From contig CALKHN010000051.1 in assembly GCA_937991535.1 (NCBI GenBank), positions 1 to 64,000 on the forward strand: a stretch of 64,000 nt of DNA, read 5' to 3'. Shown here in pieces: positions 58,780-64,000 of this stretch; the stretch's first letter is position 1; each line of letters opens with the position of its first letter. Source of the DNA: an uncultured Sphingobacteriales bacterium. Its GTDB lineage: Bacteria; Bacteroidota; Bacteroidia; Chitinophagales; Chitinophagaceae. The notes under the pieces are model-generated. The model was not told where the DNA came from. It did not search any database and saw nothing but the letters and a program-made list of their open reading frames with translations. A program made the translations under genes and the position numbers.

Positions 58780-60048
58780 TTATTCTTCTTCTGTATAATT
58801 CATATCTTTTTTAAATGTTTCTTCGAGATAAAAAAGGGCAACTATCGCCAAAGCATAAGCGATCAATCCCACGATTAACGCGCCGTATATAATTCCTGCA
58901 TAACTTTTCATAAGCACAAAAAGAGCGGTTAACGGTATAACGGTGGCTCTTACAAAGTTGGGTATGGTGGTGGCAACCGTAGCTCTGAGATTGGATCCGA
59001 AAAGTTCTGCTGCAACGGTTATAAAAAGTGTCCAGTAACCACTTGAAAAGCCCAGGCATGCGCAAATTACATAAAACCATGTGGCCGTTCGGAAGGGAGC
59101 CAGCAGGTAAATGATCACCAGCGAAAAGGAGATCAGTATAAACAACAGGATCGCTTTTTTCCTGCTCTGTAAATACTGGCTTAAAAATCCGCTTGCGAGG
59201 TTGCCGGCTACCTGGGCTGCAAAAGCGAGCATCACGGCTTTGCCGGCATTAATAGGTTCATCAAGTCCCAGTGCAAATCCAAATTCCGGTGAAAATGTAA
59301 TGAGTATACCCACCACAAACCATATCGGCGTTCCGATAATAATTCCATTGATATATTTCAATAGCCGTTTTTTGTTGTTCAGCAGCATAAACACATTGCC
59401 CCGTTTAATTTTTTTCTCTTTCAGTTTTATGAAGATACCCGACTCAAAAACCCTGATCCTTAAAACCATCAGCAGCAACCCTAATCCGCCTCCAATAAAA
59501 TAGGATATCCGCCAGTCGAAAAAATACGATACCAGGTAGGCGAGCAATGCACCCATAACGCCCATAGTAGCTACTAACGTGGCGCCATAACCGCGAATTT
59601 TATTCGGTAAAATTTCCGATACCAGCGTTATGCCTGCACCAAGCTCACCTGCAAGTCCGAAGCCGGCAATAAACCGCAATACGGCATAAGCGCCTACAGA
59701 AGTTACAAACCCGTTACCGATATTGGCCAAAGAATAAATTAATATGGAACCAAACAAAACAGATAATCTCCCCTTCCTGTCGCCCATGATGCCCCATACA
59801 ATTCCACCAATCAGCATGCCGGCCATTTGCAGGTTCAGTAACATCAGTCCATCTTTCATGATATTTTCGTCTGAAAGATTTAATGATTGTAAGCTGGGCA
59901 CGCGAACAATACTGAACAGAAACAAATCATACATATCTACCATATACCCAAGTGCCGCCACCAGCACAGGAAGCCGTAACAGATGTTGAATAGTGCTTCT
60001 TGAATCTGTTTGTATAGCCGCAATTGCAGATGGATCTTTTGTTATCAT
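58780..60048 (-). CDS. MFS transporter
   Basis: A 422-residue protein with about 12 transmembrane helices. The loop-2/3 signature is GIVWGIMGDRKGRLSVLFGS near 78-97, and VSEILPNKIRGYGATLVATM follows in TM4-5. The motif set resembles the AAHS/sugar-porter branch that carries organic acids. The GNAT gene is immediately downstream, and the upstream neighbour is a sorbosone dehydrogenase-type gene, so a small acid or sugar is a plausible substrate; not certain. Confidence 0.85.
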   Translation of the reverse strand: MITKDPSAIAAIQTDSRSTIQHLLRLPVLVAALGYMVDMYDLFLFSIVRVPSLQSLNLSDENIMKDGLMLLNLQMAGMLIGGIVWGIMGDRKGRLSVLFGSILIYSLANIGNGFVTSVGAYAVLRFIAGFGLAGELGAGITLVSEILPNKIRGYGATLVATMGVMGALLAYLVSYFFDWRISYFIGGGLGLLLMVLRIRVFESGIFIKLKEKKIKRGNVFMLLNNKKRLLKYINGIIIGTPIWFVVGILITFSPEFGFALGLDEPINAGKAVMLAFAAQVAGNLASGFLSQYLQSRKKAILLFILISFSLVIIYLLAPFRTATWFYVICACLGFSSGYWTLFITVAAELFGSNLRATVATTIPNFVRATVIPLTALFVLMKSYAGIIYGALIVGLIAYALAIVALFYLEETFKKDMNYTEEE

Positions 60049-60117
60049 ATTTAATGGTTACTTTGGGTTACCGGTTGCAGGTTTCAGGTACTGTAACTTA
60101 CAACCATAAACTTGTTA

Positions 60118-61845
60118 TCACATTGTTTGTTTTGCGCTTGTTAGTTTATACAATTTCCCATCTGCTTTCGTTAGTATATACAATTCACCTTTCGCATCCC
60201 TGCCAAAATGCAGGTCAACCCTCTTGCTTCCGCAGGCTTCCACAAGTGTTGTGGGAGCCCCGTTGATCTCAATTCTCCACTCCGTAACGGGCGCCTGGCT
60301 TCCCTGTTTTATATCGGCGGTGTTGATATAGAATAATCTTCCCGATGGGATATCACCAAAAAAATATTTTCCTTTCAACTGTGGCATTTCATTGCCCCAA
60401 TACTCCAGCCCGCCTGAAATGGCGGCAGCTTCATCGTGATCAAATTCGGCAACGGGATAAGTGATTTTATATACACTGTCATCCGCAGGCAGCGGGTATA
60501 CATCATTGATATCGCCATCCAGGTCTATAACAAAACGGCCTTCCCTGTGCGGCCACCCATAATTATTACCCGGGGCAATTAGATTTACGGATTCAATATG
60601 ATGCTGACCGATATTACAGGCCAGCATTTTCCCATCTGCGCTCCAGCTAATCCGGTGCGGGTTTCTGAAGCCATAGGCATAAACTTCCCCTGGTGTTTTG
60701 TTTGTTGGCGTTTGAACCAACGGGTTATCCGGGGGGATACCATATTTTCCATTGGCACTGTTCCTGCCCAGGGGATCTATACGAAGAATGGCGCCCCATA
60801 TTTTGTTTTTGTCTGTGACTAAAAACGAATAGCCATTTTCAACACTGCCACCGTCGCCTATACCAATATAAAGGAGACCGTAATCTTCATTACCCGGCTT
60901 CGCAAGCGGATTAAAAGTAATTTCCTGTATGCCATGAATACCACTTACCATATCGGCCCTGAACAACTCACGACTGGTTCCTGCAAAGCTGGCGGCAGCA
61001 GGATCTTTTACTTTCCATTCTGTGAGCACCCATTGCACTGTTGATTTAATAGAATCATCATAACTGAATTCGGCTTTTATAGTACGCGGGGGTTCGGTAT
61101 GGGTAGTATAAAAGAGTCCGTTTTTTGCGAAGCCGGGATGGAATGCGAAACTGCCCAGTCCGGTACCCAATCCCGGCTGAGGGATAAATTTAGGTTTCAG
61201 TTTAATGAGATCCATATACAGCAGAGGCTTTCCATCCTTTATTTTATATAGTTTCCCGTTAAGATCATTTACAAATATGCTGCCGGTACCAGGTTCAAAG
61301 TCAAGCTTGGTAATTCGCGCGAGTGGTTTTTTGCCTTCCGTTGAGGTAGCAGGGAAGGTTGTGACGTCTTCCAGATTCATCATCAGCCCGCTAAATTTTA
61401 TTCGTTCAGGAATAGGATCAGCCAGCCCTTTATCAGTGTCTTTCTTTTTTTTCCCTGACGAATGCTGCACATGTATAAAAGCGATCAATGCATTTACGTC
61501 ATTATCCTTCAGACCGGTAAATGAAGGCATCATGGTTTTGTATTCCTTAAATAATTGGTTTGCCCGTTCATCGCCGGATGCAATTGTTTGTTCCGGATTA
61601 AGGATGAAGTGGCGTAGCCATTCAACAGAAACCTCAGTGGTTATGCCCGCCAGTTTTGGCCCAATACCATTTTGCTGCATATTGTGACAACTGGCGCAAT
61701 TTTGATTGAACAAGGCTTTGCCGGATGCAATGACAGCAGAATCTGCCGCGATCACGTCCTGCTGCGATAAACCCGAATGGCAGGAATAGAAAAAAATTAG
61801 CAAAGGCAGTAGCACAACCTGGATGATCTGTATTCTTTTTTGCAT
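60118..61845 (-). CDS. Cytochrome c / PQQ-dependent sugar (sorbosone) dehydrogenase fusion
   Basis: ATG 61845 gives 575 residues and a clean lipoprotein signal (lipobox near YSCHS). The in-frame start at 61920 would lie inside a hairpin repeat and is rejected. A cytochrome c domain comes first: NQNCASCHNMQQNGIGPKLA near 49-68 with the CxxCH haem site, and MMPSF supplying the axial Met. The six-bladed sorbosone/glucose dehydrogenase fold follows: YGFRNPHRISWSADGKMLAC and GNNYGWPHREG. It oxidises a sugar in the periplasm and passes electrons to its own haem. Domain order c then dehydrogenase is less common than the reverse. Confidence 0.9.
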   Translation of the reverse strand: MQKRIQIIQVVLLPLLIFFYSCHSGLSQQDVIAADSAVIASGKALFNQNCASCHNMQQNGIGPKLAGITTEVSVEWLRHFILNPEQTIASGDERANQLFKEYKTMMPSFTGLKDNDVNALIAFIHVQHSSGKKKKDTDKGLADPIPERIKFSGLMMNLEDVTTFPATSTEGKKPLARITKLDFEPGTGSIFVNDLNGKLYKIKDGKPLLYMDLIKLKPKFIPQPGLGTGLGSFAFHPGFAKNGLFYTTHTEPPRTIKAEFSYDDSIKSTVQWVLTEWKVKDPAAASFAGTSRELFRADMVSGIHGIQEITFNPLAKPGNEDYGLLYIGIGDGGSVENGYSFLVTDKNKIWGAILRIDPLGRNSANGKYGIPPDNPLVQTPTNKTPGEVYAYGFRNPHRISWSADGKMLACNIGQHHIESVNLIAPGNNYGWPHREGRFVIDLDGDINDVYPLPADDSVYKITYPVAEFDHDEAAAISGGLEYWGNEMPQLKGKYFFGDIPSGRLFYINTADIKQGSQAPVTEWRIEINGAPTTLVEACGSKRVDLHFGRDAKGELYILTKADGKLYKLTSAKQTM

Positions 61846-61880
61846 AGTAAAATGTAGTAGTATTTGATAGTTTTTTTCAA

Positions 61881-61995
61881 CACATGGGATCACAGGCACA
61901 TGGATTCGCATGCGTTCCATGTGCCTATTGTGTCTATGTGTTTTTATATTTTATTTATTTAGCACATATGCACATAGGTTCACATAGATATTTTT
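61881..61995. repeat. Intergenic CACATAGG-type hairpin repeat
   Basis: Perfect 11-bp arms AGGCACATGGA (61894-61904) / TCCATGTGCCT (61916-61926) enclose a loop with palindromic GCATGC. Variants of CACATAGG follow at both sides (CACATGGG, CACATAGG, CACATAGA). Such hairpin repeats are frequent between genes in this phylum. It lies upstream of the dehydrogenase gene. Confidence 0.6.
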
Positions 61996-62003
61996 ATACT
62001 CGT

Positions 62004-62774
62004 TTATAATCTCGCAATCGTTAGTCCTCCGTCTACCATAATTACTTGTCCGGTTGAATACATGAAATCGCCTTTTGCAAGTACCGCCACTACCTTGCCC
62101 ACATCCTCCGGTTCGCCCCAGCGTTGCTGTACGCATAAGCCTTCATTAATCATTTTGTCGTATTTTTCTTTCACACCTGCCGTCATATCGGTGCGGATGA
62201 TGCCGGGTCTCACTTCAAAAACAGGGATATTGAATGCGCCCAGTCTTACTGCAAACAACTGTGTTGCCATGCTAAGTCCTGCTTTTGAAAGACAGTACTC
62301 CCCCCGGTTTACAGAGGCCACTGTGGCCGACATGGAAGATATGTTGATGATGCATCCATTGAAAGTGTTGTCTTTTTCTTTTTGCTCAATCATCCAGTTG
62401 GCGGCTTTTTGCATGAGGAAATAGCTGCCTTTTAAATTGGTGTTCATCACCTCATCATAACTTTCTTCAGTTGCGTTCAGGATATCATTGCGCTGCTTTG
62501 GCGCCATGCCGGCATTGTTTACCAGTACATCAAGTTTTTTGTAGTAATGGTTTACTTCACTGATCATATTTTCCCTGTCTGCAGACAAAGCAATGCTTCC
62601 GCGACAATAAATCACATCATTGCCATAGCTTTTTAATTTTTTCATTGTGTCTTCCACATCTTCCGCCGGACGCATCCCGTTAATAGCAAGATCAAAACCA
62701 TTAGCTGCCAGTTGTGTGGCGATACCCAGTCCGATGCCCCTGCTGCCGCCTGTTACCAATGCTACCTTTTTCAT
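62004..62774 (-). CDS. SDR-family 3-ketoacyl-ACP reductase-like oxidoreductase
   Basis: A 256-residue classical short-chain dehydrogenase: cofactor loop VTGGSRGIGLGIA near 7-19, NNAG near 87-90, catalytic Ser in INISSMSA, and Tyr-x3-Lys in EYCLSKAG near 160-167. It ends VIMVDGGLTIARL. Annotated homologues are 3-ketoacyl-ACP reductases, but with a Gfo/Idh/MocA gene 13 bp upstream in the same transcript it is more likely to act on a sugar or sugar acid. Confidence 0.88.
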   Translation of the reverse strand: MKKVALVTGGSRGIGLGIATQLAANGFDLAINGMRPAEDVEDTMKKLKSYGNDVIYCRGSIALSADRENMISEVNHYYKKLDVLVNNAGMAPKQRNDILNATEESYDEVMNTNLKGSYFLMQKAANWMIEQKEKDNTFNGCIINISSMSATVASVNRGEYCLSKAGLSMATQLFAVRLGAFNIPVFEVRPGIIRTDMTAGVKEKYDKMINEGLCVQQRWGEPEDVGKVVAVLAKGDFMYSTGQVIMVDGGLTIARL

Positions 62775-62787
62775 TGTTGTGGATAAT

Positions 62788-63933
62788 TTAAAGTTCCGGA
62801 ATATTTATCCAGCATCTTTTGCTCCAGCTTTCCAATCCTTTTTCTGCAAGTTGCACGCCCTTCACGCCTTCCCTTAAATCCCAGGGAAAAGGCTCATCTT
62901 TTACTACATGCTTTAAAAACAGTTCCCACTGCGCCTTAAAAGCATTATCATAAACTTCCTGCTCAGGTACTTTCGACCAACCGTTAAAAAAATCAATTGG
63001 TTGAGCAATGTCAGGATTCCATACGGGTTTAGGCGTATTGCCATAATGCTGAATATAACATTCGCGCAAACCTGCCACAGCGGAACCCCTGGTGCCATCT
63101 ACCTGCAGCGTCAGCAGGTCATCACGCCTAACCCTAACCGCCCACGAAGAATTGAATTGTGCAACAATGCCGTTCTCAAGTTCAAATGTAGCATAGGCGG
63201 CATCGTCTGCCGTGCATTTGTAGGCTTTGCCCTGCTCATCAATTCTTTCGGGAATATGCGTGGCGCCGAGGCAGGACACCGCTTTCACTTTTCCGAATAC
63301 ATTGTCGAGCACATACCGCCAGTGACAAAGCATATCAACAATAATACCGCCGTCGTCTTCTTTCCTGTAATTCCACGAAGGTCTTTGTGCGGGAATGGAG
63401 TCACCTTCAAATACCCAGTAACCAAATTCACCACGTACCGAAAGTATTTTGCCGAAAAAGTCCTGCTGGATCAGGCGCTTCAATTTTACGATGCCGGGCA
63501 GCCACAGTTTATCCTGCACTACACCGTTTTTTACACCTGCTTTTTTACACAACTCATATAATTCCATCGCTTCTTTCGTGTTCACTGCTATGGGTTTTTC
63601 GCAGTAGATATGTTTTCCCGCTTTAACGGCTTTGCGCACCGCGATGGCACGGCGGCCCGTAGTTTGCGCATCAAAGTAAATGATATTGTTTGTATCCTCA
63701 AGAACCTCGTCTAAATTGGTGCTCATTTTATTGATGCCGGTTAGGGCACAAAGCTTTTGTAATTTATTTTCATCACGGCCAACCAGTACCGGGTCGGGCA
63801 TAATGGTTTCACCCGGGCCAATTTTTACGCCACCCTGTTTTATGATTTCGGCAATAGAACGTAGCAAATGCTGGTTGGTACCCATGCGTCCGGTAACGCC
63901 GTTCATGATGATGCCTGTTTTATGCGCTTTCAT
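62788..63933 (-). CDS. Gfo/Idh/MocA family oxidoreductase
   Basis: A 381-residue oxidoreductase. The N-terminal Rossmann half has GIIMNGVTGRMGTNQHLLRS near 7-26, with the GxxGxMG loop, and EKPIAVNTKEAMELY (the EKP motif, Lys catalytic) near 116-130. The C-terminal half is the alpha/beta substrate-binding domain (DDGGIIVDMLCHWRYV). Family members interconvert sugars or inositols with NAD(P). It is the first gene of a pair with the SDR gene 13 bp downstream. Substrate not determinable here. Confidence 0.88.
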   Translation of the reverse strand: MKAHKTGIIMNGVTGRMGTNQHLLRSIAEIIKQGGVKIGPGETIMPDPVLVGRDENKLQKLCALTGINKMSTNLDEVLEDTNNIIYFDAQTTGRRAIAVRKAVKAGKHIYCEKPIAVNTKEAMELYELCKKAGVKNGVVQDKLWLPGIVKLKRLIQQDFFGKILSVRGEFGYWVFEGDSIPAQRPSWNYRKEDDGGIIVDMLCHWRYVLDNVFGKVKAVSCLGATHIPERIDEQGKAYKCTADDAAYATFELENGIVAQFNSSWAVRVRRDDLLTLQVDGTRGSAVAGLRECYIQHYGNTPKPVWNPDIAQPIDFFNGWSKVPEQEVYDNAFKAQWELFLKHVVKDEPFPWDLREGVKGVQLAEKGLESWSKRCWINIPEL

Positions 63934-63956
63934 ATTGTAATTTGTTATCGTTTTGT

Positions 63957-63993
63957 TCAGCTATCAGATCAGCTATCAGCAGTCAGCTATGAG
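63957..63993. repeat. CAGCTATCAG short tandem repeat
   Basis: TCAGCTATCAGATCAGCTAT, CAGCAGTCAGCTATGAG: three imperfect copies of a 12-mer containing CAGCTATCAG, just upstream of the Gfo/Idh/MocA start. It may be a variable-copy repeat and continues to the window edge. Confidence 0.5.
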
Positions 63994-64000
63994 AATAAAT

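Noticed and set aside
1..64000. CRISPR arrays, insertion sequences, rRNA or complete tRNA genes
   Set aside because: No regularly spaced repeats, transposase genes or full cloverleaf sequences were found; only tRNA 3' fragments are present.

Overview
The window comes from a Bacteroidota genome, most likely a Chitinophagaceae-like member. The signs are moderate A+T content, TAnnTTTG promoter boxes, very A-rich ribosome binding regions, lipoprotein and DUF families typical of the phylum (DUF3347, DUF2911, YWFCY-type coupling protein) and protein sequences that resemble that group. Species assignment is inference.

Layout. (1) 1-12.6 kb: copper resistance. An efflux adaptor cut by the left edge, three DUF3347 proteins, a CopA-type P1B ATPase, a CopZ-like chaperone, a haem-binding-domain protein, a 907-residue multicopper oxidase with an extra outer-membrane-like tail, a Cys-rich Csp-type copper store and a CPH-type CopB ATPase. 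copA and copZ share an almost identical upstream element at identical spacing. (2) 12.7-17.4 kb: an ArsR-rhodanese regulator behind a 13-bp-arm palindrome, two further rhodanese proteins (one fused to a metallo-beta-lactamase fold), a nucleoside phosphorylase and an MFS exporter. (3) 17.5-28.1 kb: His-rich secreted proteins, a CusBAC-type RND pump and a chromate module (ChrB-AraC fusion, lone ChrB, ChrA, DUF1259 protein). (4) 28.1-35 kb: mobile-element core with a structured leader, ssb, a DUF932 gene, an oriT-like hairpin, MobC-like protein, relaxase and coupling protein. No integrase or type IV secretion mating-pair genes are in view. (5) 35.2-55.4 kb: a defence island: a DSR2-like SIR2 protein, a HEPN-motif protein, a Fic protein, a complete type I Wadjet system (jetABCD), a small HEPN-motif protein, and a type II CBASS operon (LexA-like repressor, CapV phospholipase, CD-NTase, Cap2, Cap3, plus a second CD-NTase). 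(6) 55.9 kb onward: ordinary chromosome: a YefM/YoeB toxin-antitoxin pair, ada with a decayed oxygenase partner, GNAT, MFS, sorbosone dehydrogenase-cytochrome c, SDR and Gfo/Idh/MocA genes.

The boundary between island and chromosome can be placed. At 55889-55907 there is a 3' tRNA fragment with the correct T-arm/acceptor layout, followed directly by a strong terminator, as expected where an element has inserted into a tRNA 3' end. A second, different tRNA 3' fragment with its own terminator lies 370 bp to the left on the opposite strand. I infer that everything left of about 55.9 kb is a mobilisable or conjugative island joining metal resistance and anti-phage/anti-plasmid defence, and that its other end lies beyond the left edge.

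Gene decay is visible in three places: a phosphoketolase scrap (12.74 kb), an FAD monooxygenase scrap (17.5 kb) and a 2OG-Fe(II) oxygenase remnant (56.6 kb). The most interesting items are the CBASS operon with two CD-NTases under a LexA-like repressor, the unassigned 589-residue HEPN-motif protein beside a DSR2-like gene, the rhodanese/nucleoside phosphorylase/MFS operon, the ChrB-AraC fusion, and the CopA/CopB-like oxidase fusion.
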